Below, piece after piece: positions 47,136-56,768 of a stretch of DNA of 64,000 nucleotides (position 1 is the first letter of the stretch; every line of letters begins with the position of its first letter). The translations under genes were made by a program, and so were the position numbers. This stretch comes from Aromatoleum bremense. Its GTDB lineage: Bacteria > Pseudomonadota > Gammaproteobacteria > Burkholderiales > Rhodocyclaceae. The stretch spans positions 3,720,001 through 3,784,000 of the forward strand of contig NZ_CP059467.1 in assembly GCF_017894365.1 (NCBI RefSeq). Direction: 5' to 3'. The notes under the pieces were generated by a model. That model ran no database searches. It saw only the letters and a program-made list of their open reading frames with translations, and was not told the origin of the DNA.

Positions 47136-47880
47136 GGACGACGTCCTCGATGAGCGCGGCGCAGTCTTCCGGGCGCGACAGGAAAGGCGCGTGGCCGCAG
47201 TCGTCGAATCGTGCGAGGCGGGCGTCGGGCAGTCGCGTCGCGAGCCATTCGGCGGCGGCGATCGGCATCAGCGCGTCGCCGGCACCGTGAATCAGCTGCA
47301 CGGGCTGGCGGACGTCGTCGAGCACGGCGCGCCGGTCGGTGTCCGCGAGCAGTTCGAGGCCCGCGCCCAAGGCAGCGGGATCGCACTGTTCGATATCGGC
47401 GAGCGCGGCGTTCAACATGCTCGCGACCGTGCGCCGCCGCGCGTCGCCGAGTGCCTGCAGGGCGACGAAGCGTCGCAGCGTCGCAGCCGGATCGTGCGCG
47501 AAATCGTCGATGAAGCCGGCGACGGTCGAGGCGGCGAGCCCGTGCGGCCACGGCGCGGCGGTGTTTTCGGGGCGGGTGACGAAACACGGGGAAGTGTCGA
47601 TCAGCACCAGCCGCGCGACCTTGCGCGGATAACGCTGCGCGAGATCGAGCGCGACGAGCCCGCCGAGCGACCAGCCGCATACGACCGCGCCGTCCGGCAG
47701 TTCGGGCAGCAGCGCGTCGCCCCACGCTTCGAGCGTCGTGCCGCGGGCCGGTGCGCCGCCGTGACCCGGCAGCGCCGGCGTGCGCACGCGCAGCCCGCCC
47801 GGCAGATGCGGCGTCAGCGCGGTCCACACCTGCGGACCGAGCCCCCAGCCATGCAGCAGGACGAGATCCGGCCGGCTCAT
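47128..47880 (-). CDS. bioH: Pimeloyl-ACP methyl ester carboxylesterase
   Basis: The start is placed at 47880 ([20 protein letters not shown]). The 250-residue alpha/beta hydrolase has the nucleophile elbow GWSLGG, an Asp in the loop [11 protein letters not shown] and the His in [17 protein letters not shown]. It removes the methyl mask from pimeloyl-ACP. Overlaps bioF and bioC. Confidence 0.93.
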   Translation of the reverse strand: MSRPDLVLLHGWGLGPQVWTALTPHLPGGLRVRTPALPGHGGAPARGTTLEAWGDALLPELPDGAVVCGWSLGGLVALDLAQRYPRKVARLVLIDTSPCFVTRPENTAAPWPHGLAASTVAGFIDDFAHDPAATLRRFVALQALGDARRRTVASMLNAALADIEQCDPAALGAGLELLADTDRRAVLDDVRQPVQLIHGAGDALMPIAAAEWLATRLPDARLARFDDCGHAPFLSRPEDCAALIEDVVRG

Positions 47881-49037
47881 CGCCGCGCCTCGAGCCGGTT
47901 GAGGGCGTGCGCGAGACGGCGGACGTCGTCGGCGCAATGCGCGGCGGTCAGCGAGATGCGCAGGCGCGCGGTGCCCTGCGGCACGGTCGGCGGGCGGATC
48001 GCCGGCACCCACAGGCCTTCGTCCCACAGCGCGCGGGCGACGGCGAGCGCTTCGGCGTTGTCGCCGATCAGCACCGGCTGGATCGGCGTGCGTGACGGCA
48101 GCAGCTGCCAGCGGGCGAGGGCGAGTTCGCGCCGCAGCAGCGCGACCAGTCCGGCAAGGTGCTCCCGGCGCTCGTCGCCGCGCTCGATCAGGTCGAGGCT
48201 CGCGAGCAGCGCTTCGGCGAGCGCGGGCGGCGCGCCGGTGGTGAAGATGTAGGTGCGGGCTTTTTGCATCAGCCACTCGACGACATCGGCGTGGCCGGCG
48301 ACGAACGCGCCGGACACGCCCGCGGCCTTGCCGAGCGTGCCGACGTAGATCAGCCGCCACGACGCGAGACCGGCTTCGGCAATCGCGCCGCGCCCGTTCG
48401 GGCCGAGCACGCCGAAGCCGTGCGCGTCATCGACCATCAGCCACGCATCGAAGCGTTCGGCCAGATCGAGCAGCGCTGCGAGCGGCGCGACGTCGCCGTC
48501 CATGCTGAACACCGCATCCGTGACGATCAGCTTGCGTTTCGCCGAACTCGACGCGAGCGCGCGCTCCAGCGCAGCCGGATCGCCGTGCGCATAGCGGTGC
48601 AGCTCGGCGCGCGACAGCAGCGCGCCATCGATGAGCGACGCGTGGTTCAGGCGGTCGGCGAAGATCGCGTCGCCGCGCCCGACGAGCGCCGGGATCGTCC
48701 CCGTGTTCGCCATGTAGCCGGTCGAGAAATACAGCGCGCGTTCGCAGCCGACGAACGCCGCGAGCCGCGCTTCGAGTTCGTCGTGGACGGCGTAGTGGCC
48801 GCTCACGAGGTGCGACGCGCCGGAGCCCGCGCCCCAGCGTGCGGCGCCGGCTTGCAGCGCGTGCGCGAGGGCCGGTTCGGCGGCGAGGCCCAGATAGTCG
48901 TTGCTGCAGAATGCCAGCATGTCGCGTCCGTCGACGCGGGCGTGCGGGGTGCACGGTGTCGCGAGGCTGCGGCGCGTGCGCCTGAGCGCGCGGGCATCGA
49001 GTTCGAGGAGGTCGGCCTTGAGGCGGTCGAGCAGCAT
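47877..49037 (-). CDS. bioF: 8-amino-7-oxononanoate synthase
   Basis: The 386-residue PLP enzyme joins pimeloyl-ACP and alanine. [56 protein letters not shown] and the Lys-bearing [20 protein letters not shown] are all present. Located between bioA and bioH. Confidence 0.96.
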   Translation of the reverse strand: MLLDRLKADLLELDARALRRTRRSLATPCTPHARVDGRDMLAFCSNDYLGLAAEPALAHALQAGAARWGAGSGASHLVSGHYAVHDELEARLAAFVGCERALYFSTGYMANTGTIPALVGRGDAIFADRLNHASLIDGALLSRAELHRYAHGDPAALERALASSSAKRKLIVTDAVFSMDGDVAPLAALLDLAERFDAWLMVDDAHGFGVLGPNGRGAIAEAGLASWRLIYVGTLGKAAGVSGAFVAGHADVVEWLMQKARTYIFTTGAPPALAEALLASLDLIERGDERREHLAGLVALLRRELALARWQLLPSRTPIQPVLIGDNAEALAVARALWDEGLWVPAIRPPTVPQGTARLRISLTAAHCADDVRRLAHALNRLEARR

Positions 49038-49042
49038 CGCGG

Positions 49043-50374
49043 TCAGCCCGGCACCGGCTCGAGCGCTTCGGCGAGCGCCGCGGCCGCGCCGTCGACGAGA
49101 TGCGCGACGTGAGCCGCGTCGAGGATGTACGGCGGCATGAAATAGACGGTGTTGCCGATCGGGCGCAGCAGCACGCCGTGGTCGAGCCCGGCGCGGAAGA
49201 AGTTGCGCGCGAAGTCGGGCCGCTCGGTCGCGACGTCGAACGCGAGGATCATGCCGCGCTGGCGCAGCTGCCGCACTGCGGGATGCGCGCCGAAACGCGC
49301 GTGGACGGCGTCGCCGAGCTGCCGGGCGAGCACGCGGTTCGCGGCCAGCACGTCATCCTGTTCGAAGATGTCCAGCGTCGCCAGCGCGGCGCGGCACGCG
49401 AGCGGGTTGCCGGTGTACGAGTGTGAATGCAGGAAGGCGCGGGTCGCGGAGTCATCGTAGAACGCCGCATAGACGGTGTCGGCCGCGAGCACCAGCGACA
49501 GCGGCAGGTAACCGCCCGAAATGCCTTTCGACAGGCACAGGAAATCGGGCCAGATGCCGGCCTGTTCGCATGCGAAAAAGCTGCCGGTGCGCCCGCACCC
49601 GACCGCGATCTCGTCGGCGATGAGATGCACCCGGTAGCGGTCGCACAGCGCGCGGGCGAGGCGCAGGTATTCCGGGTCGTACATGACCATGCCGGAGGCG
49701 CCCTGCACGAGCGGCTCGACGATCAGCGCGGCGGTCTGCGCATGGTGCTCGACCAGATGCGCTTCGAGCGCGGCGGCGGCGCGGCGGGCGACGTCGGCGG
49801 CCGATTCGCCGGGCAGGGCGAGGCGGGCGTCCGGCGTCGGCACGGTCGTGCCGGCGCGCACCAGCGGCGCGTACGCGTCGCGGAAGATCGCGACGTCGGT
49901 GACCGCCAGCGCGCCGACGGTTTCGCCGTGATAGCTGCCGGCGAGGCTGACGAAGCGGGATTTTTCCGCAAGGCCGAGGTTGCGCCAGTAATGCGCGCTC
50001 ATCTTCAATGCGATCTCGGTCGCGGACGCGCCGTCGGACGCGTAGAACGCATGCCCGAGGCGATGTCCGGTCAGCGCCGCGAGCCGTTCGGAGAGCTCGA
50101 CGACGGGCTCGTGCGTGAAGCCGGCGAGCATCACGTGTTCGAGTGTCTCCAACTGCGCGCGCAGCGCGGCGTTGATGCGCGGGTTGCAGTGGCCGAAGAG
50201 ATTAACCCACCATGAGCTGATGCCGTCGAGCAGCCGGCGGCCGTCGGCATCGATGAGCCACGGGCCTTCGCCGCGCACGATCGGCACCAGCGGCAGCGCT
50301 TCGTGCTGCTTCATCTGCGTGCAGGGGTGCCATACGCTCCTAAGGGATCGTTCGAGCAGTGACGGGGCGTGCAT
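49043..50374 (-). CDS. bioA: 7,8-diaminononanoate aminotransferase
   Basis: The 443-residue class-III aminotransferase uses SAM as amino donor. [19 protein letters not shown] is a BioA hallmark; [40 protein letters not shown] and the Lys in [17 protein letters not shown] follow. First gene of the bio operon, divergent from yaaA. Confidence 0.96.
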   Translation of the reverse strand: MHAPSLLERSLRSVWHPCTQMKQHEALPLVPIVRGEGPWLIDADGRRLLDGISSWWVNLFGHCNPRINAALRAQLETLEHVMLAGFTHEPVVELSERLAALTGHRLGHAFYASDGASATEIALKMSAHYWRNLGLAEKSRFVSLAGSYHGETVGALAVTDVAIFRDAYAPLVRAGTTVPTPDARLALPGESAADVARRAAAALEAHLVEHHAQTAALIVEPLVQGASGMVMYDPEYLRLARALCDRYRVHLIADEIAVGCGRTGSFFACEQAGIWPDFLCLSKGISGGYLPLSLVLAADTVYAAFYDDSATRAFLHSHSYTGNPLACRAALATLDIFEQDDVLAANRVLARQLGDAVHARFGAHPAVRQLRQRGMILAFDVATERPDFARNFFRAGLDHGVLLRPIGNTVYFMPPYILDAAHVAHLVDGAAAALAEALEPVPG

Positions 50375-50520
50375 CTGGGATTCCGGCCGGGTGGGACCAA
50401 GGAATGTCGCGCAATCGGGCTGCCCGTGTCAAACGCCCCGCCACGCCCCGCCCCCGCGCGACGCGATGCACGACGTTTTGTTACCATGCGTCGGCCCGGC
50501 AACGACAACAAGCACAATCC

Positions 50521-51306
50521 ATGATTTTCGTGATCTCTCCGGCCAAGGCGCTGGATTTCGAAACGCCGCCGGTCACCGCCACGGCCACGCAGCCGGATTA
50601 TCTGCATGAAGCCGGCGAGCTGATCGGCATCCTGCGGCAGAAGACGCCTGCGGAGGTCGCGGAGCTGATGCACCTGTCGGACCCGCTCGCTGCGCTGAAC
50701 GTCGCACGCTACGAGCGCTGGCATCGGCCGTTCACCCCCGACAATGCGAAGCAGGCGCTGCTCGCGTTCAACGGCGACGTCTACGGCGGGCTCGACGCGG
50801 GCAGCCTTTCGGAAGACGACCTCGCCTGGGCGCAGCAGCACCTGCGCATCCTGTCCGGGCTGTACGGCATGTTGCGCCCGCTCGACCTGATGCAGCCTTA
50901 CCGCCTGGAAATGGGCACCCGGCTCAAGAATCCGCGCGGGGCGAACCTCTACGCCTACTGGGGCGACACGCTCGCCCAAGCGCTGAACCGGTTGCTCGCC
51001 GCCGAGCGCGAGGCCGGCGGCAGCGCAGTGCTCGTGAACCTTGCGTCGGAGGAGTACTTCAAGTCGGTGCGGCCGGCGAAGCTCGCCGCGCAGGTGATCA
51101 CGCCGGTGTTCGAGGACTGGAAGGGCGGGCGTTACAAGATCATCAGCTTCTACGCGAAGCGGGCGCGCGGCCTGATGAGCCGCTACGCGATCCGCAACCG
51201 GGTCGAGGACGTCGAGGGGCTCAAGGGCTTCGACGCCGAAGGCTACGGCTTCGCACCGGAAGTTTCGGACGTGGACACGCTCGTGTTCCGGCGCCGCACC
51301 GATTGA
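50521..51306 (+). CDS. yaaA: YaaA/DUF328 peroxide-stress protein
   Basis: ATG 50521. The 261-residue protein starts [20 protein letters not shown], and has [45 protein letters not shown] and [16 protein letters not shown]. YaaA lowers free iron under oxidative stress in E. coli. Intact. Confidence 0.95.
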   Translation: MIFVISPAKALDFETPPVTATATQPDYLHEAGELIGILRQKTPAEVAELMHLSDPLAALNVARYERWHRPFTPDNAKQALLAFNGDVYGGLDAGSLSEDDLAWAQQHLRILSGLYGMLRPLDLMQPYRLEMGTRLKNPRGANLYAYWGDTLAQALNRLLAAEREAGGSAVLVNLASEEYFKSVRPAKLAAQVITPVFEDWKGGRYKIISFYAKRARGLMSRYAIRNRVEDVEGLKGFDAEGYGFAPEVSDVDTLVFRRRTD

Positions 51307-51336
51307 CGCTCAACACACTGCGATCCGGGGGACAGC

Positions 51337-52461
51337 ATGAAAATCAGCCACAACTTCGACGCCGGCGCCATCGAGGTCGTCAGCATCGCCAACCCGCAGG
51401 ACATCCGCCTGCGGCTGCGCGCGGACAATGCGGCGAACCTGCACCAGTGGTTCTATTTCCGCCTGCACGGCGCCGCGGGCCGGCCGCTTCGCATGACGTT
51501 CGAGAACGCGGGCGACGCGGCCTTTGCCGAAGGCTGGCCGGGCTATCGCTGCGTCGCCTCGTACGACCGGCGCAACTGGTTCCGCGTCGCGAGTACGGCG
51601 TACGAGAACGGCCAGTTGATCGTCGAGCACACACCCGAGCGCAACAGCATCTACTACGCGTATTTCGAGCCGTACTCGCACGAACGCCACCTGGATCTGC
51701 TCGGCTGGGCCGAGATGTCCGCGTTCGCGCAGATAGACACGCTCGGCACGACGGTCGAAGGGCGCGACATCGACCGTATCGTTGTCGGGCGGGCGAGCCC
51801 GGGGCGCCGGCCGGTGTGGATCATCGCCCGACAGCATCCTGGCGAAACGATGGCCGAATGGTTCGTCGAAGGCCTGCTCGAGCGCCTGCTCGACGCCGCC
51901 GACCCGGTCGCGCGCAAGATCCGCGAACAGGCCGTGCTGCACATCGTGCCCAACATGAATCCCGACGGCGCCGTTCATGGCAACCTGCGCACCAACGCGG
52001 CCGGCCGCAACCTGAACCGCGAATGGCGCGCGCCCGACCCGGTTGCGAGTCCCGAAGTGTTCTGCGTGCGCGAAGCGATGGAGGCGAGCGGTTGCGATCT
52101 CTTCCTCGACATCCACGGCGACGAGTCGCTGCCCTATGTGTTTTTCTCGACCGCCGAGGAAGTGCCCGGCTTCACCGCCGAGATGGCGCAGCAGCAGGCG
52201 CGCCTCGTTGCCGCCCTGGCCGCGGCGAGCCCGGATTTCCAGACGCGGCACGGCTACAAGTCCGGCCGGTTCGGCGACGAACTGCTGACGCTGGCAAGCA
52301 AGTGGGTCGCGCACCGCTTCGGCTGCGTGTCGCTGACGCTGGAGATGCCGTTCAAGGACAACGCCAACCTCCCCGACGGCCTCACCGGCTGGAGCGGCGC
52401 GCGCAGCAAGCGGCTGGGCGGCGCAATGCTCAACGCGATCCTCGCGCATCTGGAGGGCTGA
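51337..52461 (+). CDS. M14-family zinc carboxypeptidase (AGBL/CCP-like)
   Basis: The 374-residue protein has an N-terminal beta-sandwich (residues 1-115) as in cytosolic carboxypeptidases, then the zinc site IIARQHPGETMAEWFVEG (H-x2-E), NMNPDGAVHGNLRTNAAGRN, LDIHGDE (third ligand His) and the catalytic Glu in LTLEMPFKDN. It probably trims C-terminal residues from peptides or proteins. No signal peptide is seen. Confidence 0.9.
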   Translation: MKISHNFDAGAIEVVSIANPQDIRLRLRADNAANLHQWFYFRLHGAAGRPLRMTFENAGDAAFAEGWPGYRCVASYDRRNWFRVASTAYENGQLIVEHTPERNSIYYAYFEPYSHERHLDLLGWAEMSAFAQIDTLGTTVEGRDIDRIVVGRASPGRRPVWIIARQHPGETMAEWFVEGLLERLLDAADPVARKIREQAVLHIVPNMNPDGAVHGNLRTNAAGRNLNREWRAPDPVASPEVFCVREAMEASGCDLFLDIHGDESLPYVFFSTAEEVPGFTAEMAQQQARLVAALAAASPDFQTRHGYKSGRFGDELLTLASKWVAHRFGCVSLTLEMPFKDNANLPDGLTGWSGARSKRLGGAMLNAILAHLEG

Positions 52462-52507
52462 CCGAGGTGATCGAATCCCTCGCGATCAAGGTTTTGTCGT
52501 TCTCATG
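52457..52507 (+). repeat. 51-bp direct repeat, left copy
   Basis: This stretch spans the stop of the carboxypeptidase gene and is repeated at 53319-53369 with only about two mismatches. The two copies flank the DUF433/DUF5615 module. Confidence 0.85.
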
Positions 52508-52568
52508 AATGGTTCTTGAAATGCTATTTTTGAACTACCCTGACATCGGGTTTCGAGAGGAGTGGACC

Positions 52569-52799
52569 ATGGGACAGCTTGATCGGATCAGCCAGGAGCC
52601 CGGCGTGATGGGCGGCAAAGCGTGCATCCGGGGCATGCGTGTCACGGTCGGCATGGTCGTGGGACAGATCGGCGCAGGGCATAGCGTCGACGAGATCCTT
52701 GCCGATTACCCCTACCTCGAACGTGAGGACATCATGCAGGCGCTTCGTTACGCCGCATGGCGGGCCGAAGAGCGCGAGGTCGTGCTGGCCTCCGCATGA
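52569..52799 (+). CDS. DUF433 antitoxin
   Basis: The 76-residue protein (MGQLDRISQEPGVMGGKACI) has the DUF433 hallmark GGKACIRGMRVTVGMVVGQI and DYPYLEREDIMQALRYAAW. DUF433 proteins act as antitoxins to DUF5615 PIN-like toxins. Good GAGAGGAG ribosome site. It overlaps the toxin start by 4 bp. Confidence 0.9.
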   Translation: MGQLDRISQEPGVMGGKACIRGMRVTVGMVVGQIGAGHSVDEILADYPYLEREDIMQALRYAAWRAEEREVVLASA

Positions 52800-53172
52800 A
52801 GCTGCTCGTCGATATGAATCTGTCGCCGCGCTGGATCGGGGTGCTGGGCGATGCAGGATTCGAAGCGGTGCACTGGACTTCGCTGGGGGCGAAGAACGCC
52901 CCGGACTCGGAAATCATGGCCTACGCCAAAGCCGCCGATTACGTGGTGCTCACCCACGATCTGGATTTCGGCGCGATCCTCGCCGCTACGCACGGCGAGA
53001 AGCCGAGTGTCGTGCGGAGGATGTCAGCCCGGACGCAATCGGCGAGCAGATTATCGTCGCCCTGCGACAGATGACCTCCGAGCTGGAAGAAGGCGCGTTG
53101 CTCACGGTTGACCCCGACCGCACGCGAATGCGCCTGCTGCCGCTGCAGGCGAGGGGTGACAAACCAAGTTGA
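52796..53172 (+). pseudogene. DUF5615 PIN-like toxin, frameshifted
   Basis: The frame begins MKLLVDMNLSPRWIGVLGDA and keeps the catalytic Asp residues (LLVDMNL, VLTHDLDFGAILAA). After GEKPSVV near 53013 a short deletion shifts the frame; the rest continues as AEDVSPDAIGEQIIVALRQM to LLPLQARGDKPS. The toxin is likely inactive unless this is an assembly error. Confidence 0.8.
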
Positions 53173-53200
53173 ACGGTGAGGTGTTCCCCTCGACGCAGCA

Positions 53201-53321
53201 GCCGTAGGGCGGATGAGCCGCGCAGCGGCGTTATCCGCCGCATGACAACGGAATCGGCATCGGTCGTGGGGCGGAAGTACCCTGCGGCGGAAGGCGCCTG
53301 CGGCTTTTCCGCCCGCTCGCT
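53201..53321 (+). repeat. REP-like palindromic repeat, copy 1
   Basis: It starts GTAGGGCGGATGAGCCGCGC and contains the pairing GGCGGAT/ATCCGCC and GCGGAAGGCGCCTGCGGC. It is about 85-90% identical to 53977-54109; a shorter relative lies at 59290-59325. The copies are non-coding. Confidence 0.75.
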
Positions 53322-53369
53322 GACCGAGGTGATCGAATCCATCGCGATCAAGGTTTTCTCGTTCTCATG
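53319..53369 (+). repeat. 51-bp direct repeat, right copy
   Basis: It matches 52457-52507. Together the two copies bracket about 810 bp with the TA pair and the first REP-like element. Confidence 0.85.
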
Positions 53370-53423
53370 GGTGACCCTATATTTTCCAGAGGTCCCTTCC
53401 CACGCGGCATTCGGCCCTGGTGC

Positions 53424-53918
53424 TTAACGGTTGTACTGCCGCTGGCGCTCGTAGTAGGCGTCCTGGTCGCGCTGGAACTGATCCTGCGCGCGTGAGCGGT
53501 CCATGTGGTTGCGCCAGGCCTGGTCGGACACTCGGCTACCGCTGTGCCCGCCGTTCCAGCCGCCCTGGCCCGCGAGCGCGCGGCGTTCGGCGTCCCGAGA
53601 GATGGCGTCCACCTGACGCTGGACGTCTTCGTCCGAGCGGCGCTGGGTGTAGGTGGGGGTGGACCATTGGGCGGTGCGTCCCGCCGTGCCGCCGGGCGCG
53701 GCGGGTGGACGCGCGGTGCTGGCGGGGTCGGGCAGGGCGTGGCTGTTGCTCCATTGATTTGTGCGCGGTGACGGTTGGGCTGGCGGGGGCGTGGCGGGGC
53801 GCTGGGGGGCTTCCGACCAGCGCTGGGTCTTGGGGGCCTCGGACCAGACCTCGGTCTGCGCCCAGGCGGGCAGGGTCAGGGAGCATGCCAAGGCGAGGTA
53901 GCACCAGGTACGTTGCAT
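53424..53918 (-). CDS. Exported Gln/Arg/Pro-rich protein of unknown function
   Basis: The 164-residue protein has a signal peptide (MQRTWCYLALACSLTLPAWA) with cleavage near AWA-Q. Low-complexity Pro/Ser/Trp repeats (VWSEAPKTQRWSEAPQRPA) and a charged, Gln/Arg-rich C-terminus (RAQDQFQRDQDAYYERQRQY) follow. No family is recognised. It sits between two REP-like repeats and has its own GGAGG-type ribosome site. Confidence 0.65.
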   Translation of the reverse strand: MQRTWCYLALACSLTLPAWAQTEVWSEAPKTQRWSEAPQRPATPPPAQPSPRTNQWSNSHALPDPASTARPPAAPGGTAGRTAQWSTPTYTQRRSDEDVQRQVDAISRDAERRALAGQGGWNGGHSGSRVSDQAWRNHMDRSRAQDQFQRDQDAYYERQRQYNR

Positions 53919-53976
53919 CGGGTCCTCCTTGATAGTAGGTTACGGTTGTATCAAGTTGTTACGGCAATGTACAGCC

Positions 53977-54109
53977 GCCGTAGGGCGGATGAGCCGCGCA
54001 GCGGCGTTATCCGCCGCATGACAAGGGAATCGGCATCGTGGTCGTGCAGCGAAAGCACCCTGCGGCGGAAGGCGCCTACGGCTTTTCCGCCCTACGCTCG
54101 CTGGAAATC
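53977..54109 (+). repeat. REP-like palindromic repeat, copy 2
   Basis: Partner of 53201-53321. It lies upstream of the exported-protein gene and marks the border to AT-richer DNA. Confidence 0.75.
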
Positions 54110-54328
54110 GTGGTCTGTTTGTGAGCGGCGACGTGAATTTCCGTGAAACTTGGCGTTATGGAAACCGGTGTGTTTCGAGCACGGTGACACGCTCCACGGT
54201 CACTTTCCTCGACGTTTGGCTCGCAACCACGTAGTGAACCAAGGAAGAAAAGCCAGAAGGGCTTTTATAAAAATCTGATTGAAGAAAACTGACGAAGAAT
54301 ACCCGCCACTTACACAGATCTGGGATCA

Positions 54329-54420
54329 TGTCTTGCAATAACGAATTCTCTTATGTCATATTGCTTCCATAGCACATCCCTTGAGACTCGCGGGAAGAGG
54401 TGATCTTGTATTGCAAGACC
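54329..54420 (+). repeat. MITE-like element, copy 1
   Basis: A 92-bp element with inverted ends (TGTCTTGCAATA at the left, TATTGCAAGACC at the right) is repeated at 55890-55983. It has no coding capacity. The rest of 54141-54519 is AT-rich with short GTGTG/CCCCTGTG runs and no convincing gene. Confidence 0.7.
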
Positions 54421-54519
54421 TGCCCCCTGCTTTGCTGCTTGTGACCCCTGTGTGCTTTGACCCCCTGTGTGCCTCGTGTGATGCTGTGACCTGTGCTGTG
54501 TGCGGTTATCCTTGGAAAA

Positions 54520-54990
54520 ATGGTGATGGAAACTAAAAAACTTTTGTCGCTGCTTCTGGGTTTCATTCCCACGATAGCTAGCGCTCAACTGCAGATCGAT
54601 AGTCGTCAGATTGGTCGAGAAGCTGCGGCGCTCATCTCCTACGTCAAGATGATTGAAATGGGAGCGGCCGACCCCGATTGCAAGGGTGTCTTGTTTGTAG
54701 CACAAGACGTGAACTCACTGCTCACTCGGACAGTAGTTCCAACAATGGAGGCACTCGCACGAAAAGACGGCAGGAGCGCGCCCGACGTTAATCAGTTGAT
54801 CGCTGAATTTCAGAAGCAAGTCGCTTCTCCTCCAGCCGTTCAGGCTAGGGAGACGGCGTACCGAAGAATGAAGGCTCAGGCAATTCAGGCCTATGGCACC
54901 GCCAACCACTGCGCCGCACTTTCGATGAGCATGGCCACCGTGGTTCAGCAGAAGCAACTTCTTCTTGAAACGTTGAGGACGACAAAGTAG
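54520..54990 (+). CDS. Exported protein of unknown function
   Basis: The start is ATG 54520 or 54526. A signal peptide (METKKLLSLLLGFIPTIASA) precedes a ~135-residue helical soluble domain with two Cys (DPDCKGVLF, NHCAALSM) that might form a disulphide. No family is recognised. Codon use is AT-richer than the core genes, consistent with acquisition, perhaps as an integron cassette. Confidence 0.6.
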   Translation: MVMETKKLLSLLLGFIPTIASAQLQIDSRQIGREAAALISYVKMIEMGAADPDCKGVLFVAQDVNSLLTRTVVPTMEALARKDGRSAPDVNQLIAEFQKQVASPPAVQARETAYRRMKAQAIQAYGTANHCAALSMSMATVVQQKQLLLETLRTTK

Positions 54991-55105
54991 TCGGCGATAG
55001 CCGGTAGGATTAATCATCGGCGTATCGTAAAATAGTACTAGACCAAATCTGCCAGAAAAGCCGGGCCGGCCGCTAAATTCAAACGTAACCAGCAGAAAAA
55101 CTACC

Positions 55106-55366
55106 ATGTTGAAAATTCTAATAGCTAGAGTTATATTTGCTATTGGTATTTTTGTTCTCGGGTATTTGGCTGGCAGCGGGTTCATGCCTGCCTCCATGAC
55201 GCTTTGGGTGATACTCGCGTACATACTGTTCTGCGAACTCGCGGTCGCTACTTTCATCAAATCGCGCATAGCGCCACTTAGCGTTTCTCAAAAACGTCTG
55301 GCACTACTACCGTGGCTCCTTCCTGTTGCAGCCTTTGCTTATGCGATTTTAGTTCCGATGCATTGA
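55106..55366 (+). CDS. Small membrane protein (86 aa)
   Basis: The protein starts MLKILIARVIFAIGIFVLGY and has about three hydrophobic helices separated by a short basic loop (TFIKSRIAPLSVSQKRLALL). No family is recognised. An upstream segment (55050-55090) ends in a degenerate attC-like sequence (AAATTCAAACGTAACC). Confidence 0.55.
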   Translation: MLKILIARVIFAIGIFVLGYLAGSGFMPASMTLWVILAYILFCELAVATFIKSRIAPLSVSQKRLALLPWLLPVAAFAYAILVPMH

Positions 55367-55516
55367 GGGTGAGCAAGGGAGATCTGGGGGCACGAAATGC
55401 CATTCCTCTTCAGTGACATCGCTCGGGTAGGGTTTTCTGCTCACAGAGATCAAAAAAACATCAACTATATCATCTGCATAAGTTCATAACACGCTCTAGC
55501 TTTATTTGGAGAAAAG

Positions 55517-55666
55517 ATGGTCAAACACAGTAAGTGTAAAAAGTGCGGCGCAATTCTCAATGCGCTTGAACTAAAGGATAACGACGAAGGCGTGCACAAA
55601 CACAAAGTATGTGCTGATGAGATTAAATGCAAAAAACGCCAAGAGAAATCGCAGAATAAATCCTGA
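55517..55666 (+). CDS. Small zinc-ribbon-like protein (49 aa)
   Basis: This short gene begins MVKHSKCKKCGAILNALELK after a TTTGGAGAAAAG ribosome site. It has CKKC and a later C-x5-C (VCADEIKC), enough for one zinc ion, and a Lys-rich tail. It is too short for database-free assignment but the ribosome site and Cys pattern support coding. Confidence 0.5.
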   Translation: MVKHSKCKKCGAILNALELKDNDEGVHKHKVCADEIKCKKRQEKSQNKS

Positions 55667-55770
55667 ATCCGTATTCTTAAAATCCAAACCTTCGCTGTAA
55701 GCGCCGGCCCATGAAATTCGAGCGATCGTCCGCCATAAACCCGACCGAAGCTGCTCGGCGCGGGGGTAGT

Positions 55771-55794
55771 TTTTTTGCCGCATGCGGCAAAAAA
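55771..55794 (+). repeat. Perfect 24-bp palindrome
   Basis: Six T, GCCGCATGCGGC, then six A form a perfect palindrome in a non-coding stretch (55667-56026). It is not a standard terminator because the T-run precedes the stem. Nearby, GTGCATCGAG is repeated about three times at 55845-55880. Confidence 0.6.
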
Positions 55795-55889
55795 CCGGCA
55801 ACGAACACAGGGTCACCCATTAGCCTCCCCCGTCAATAGAAGTGCATCGAGTCGAGTGCATCGAGCGAGTGCATCGAGTATCGATGGTC

Positions 55890-55983
55890 AGGTCTTGCAT
55901 GTAACGCACTCTCCTCTGTCATAGTGCTACCATGGCACGTCCCTTGAGACTCGCGGGAAGAGGCGATCTTGTATTGCAAGACC
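55890..55983 (+). repeat. MITE-like element, copy 2
   Basis: The 94-bp element has perfect terminal inverted repeats GGTCTTGCA / TGCAAGACC and matches 54329-54420. Internal inverted segment GTGCTACCATGGCAC. Non-coding. Confidence 0.75.
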
Positions 55984-56026
55984 CCTGTGCTTTCTAGTTG
56001 TAGCTTTTTTAGCATGGAAGCGACTA

Positions 56027-56659
56027 ATGAAGAAGTTATGGAGAAAACTCTGGGGTAGGCCATTAACTGATGCTGGGCACGTGTATTACGTCAGACTGAA
56101 TACTTCGCAAGGAATACTTTACAAACTTGGATTTACAACCCGAGGTTCTGTAAAGGAGCGATTTTCGTACGCTGGCTTCGGTGATGAAAAGCTCATCGAC
56201 AAGATATTTTTCTTTGCCTACAGACAGGATGCCTATTTGATAGAGCAGAAGCTTCACAAGCACTTTAAAAAATGTCTTGCGTTTGGCCAGTACAGCAATG
56301 ACCCAAATTTGCCTCTCTGCAACCGTGGGCAGGGTGAGTTGTATCGGTCCGACATTCTCGGTCTAGACGACGAATTGTACGTCGAAGAGGTAGCGATCCG
56401 TCATGAAGCAGCTAAGAATGATCTTGAAGGCTGCCTAATGATATTGCTAATTCTGGTCGGAGTTGTCGGCGTGCCTCTTGGTGGCTGGGGTATCCCTGTG
56501 CTTCTTGGAGCCGGCTTTTGGTATTTTATTGCCAGCAGCAAGGAAGCTCATCAGCAAATTGTGAGCGCTGGGGTCCGCCGTAAACCAGACCATCCCGTTC
56601 CGATAGGCGAATTGATCGATGCGCTCTCCAGATCGAGAGAAGGGAAGTATCCGCAGTGA
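56027..56659 (+). CDS. GIY-YIG/T5orf172-like domain protein with membrane anchor
   Basis: The 210-residue protein starts MKKLWRKLWGRPLTDAGHVY. Residues ~18-100 resemble GIY-YIG-like (T5orf172/MUG113) domains: VYYVRLNTSQGILYKLGFTT, then AYRQDAYLIEQKLHKHFKKC with the conserved E. Residues ~135-175 form one or two membrane helices (MILLILVGVVGVPLGGWGIP). A nuclease-like domain tethered to the membrane is unusual. The gene is followed at once by an attC site, so it is a gene cassette. Confidence 0.6.
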   Translation: MKKLWRKLWGRPLTDAGHVYYVRLNTSQGILYKLGFTTRGSVKERFSYAGFGDEKLIDKIFFFAYRQDAYLIEQKLHKHFKKCLAFGQYSNDPNLPLCNRGQGELYRSDILGLDDELYVEEVAIRHEAAKNDLEGCLMILLILVGVVGVPLGGWGIPVLLGAGFWYFIASSKEAHQQIVSAGVRRKPDHPVPIGELIDALSRSREGKYPQ

Positions 56660-56660
56660 C

Positions 56661-56747
56661 GCTCAACATGGCGCTCAACCTCGCTCCCTTCGGACGCTGG
56701 ACGCTGCGCGATAAGACCGCGCAGCGCCGGTTAGCTCTACGTTGGGC
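56661..56747 (+). other. Integron attC recombination site
   Basis: R'' GCTCAAC (56661-56667), a 5-nt spacer, L'' GCGCTCAACC, a loop with an 8-bp stem GCTGCGCG/CGCGCAGC, L' GGTTAGCTC, a 5-nt spacer and R' GTTGGGC (56741-56747). L'' has one extra base relative to L', the extrahelical base typical of attC. It starts 2 bp after a stop codon. Confidence 0.8.
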
Positions 56748-56768
56748 CACTCCATCCGGTACGCGTTC

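Noticed and set aside
50375..50520. BirA operator between bioA and yaaA
   Set aside because: No TTGTAAAC-N-GTTTACAA type palindrome could be found in the divergent interval.
55771..55794. Rho-independent terminator at the perfect palindrome
   Set aside because: The T-run lies before the stem on both strands, so it lacks the stem-then-U-tract order.
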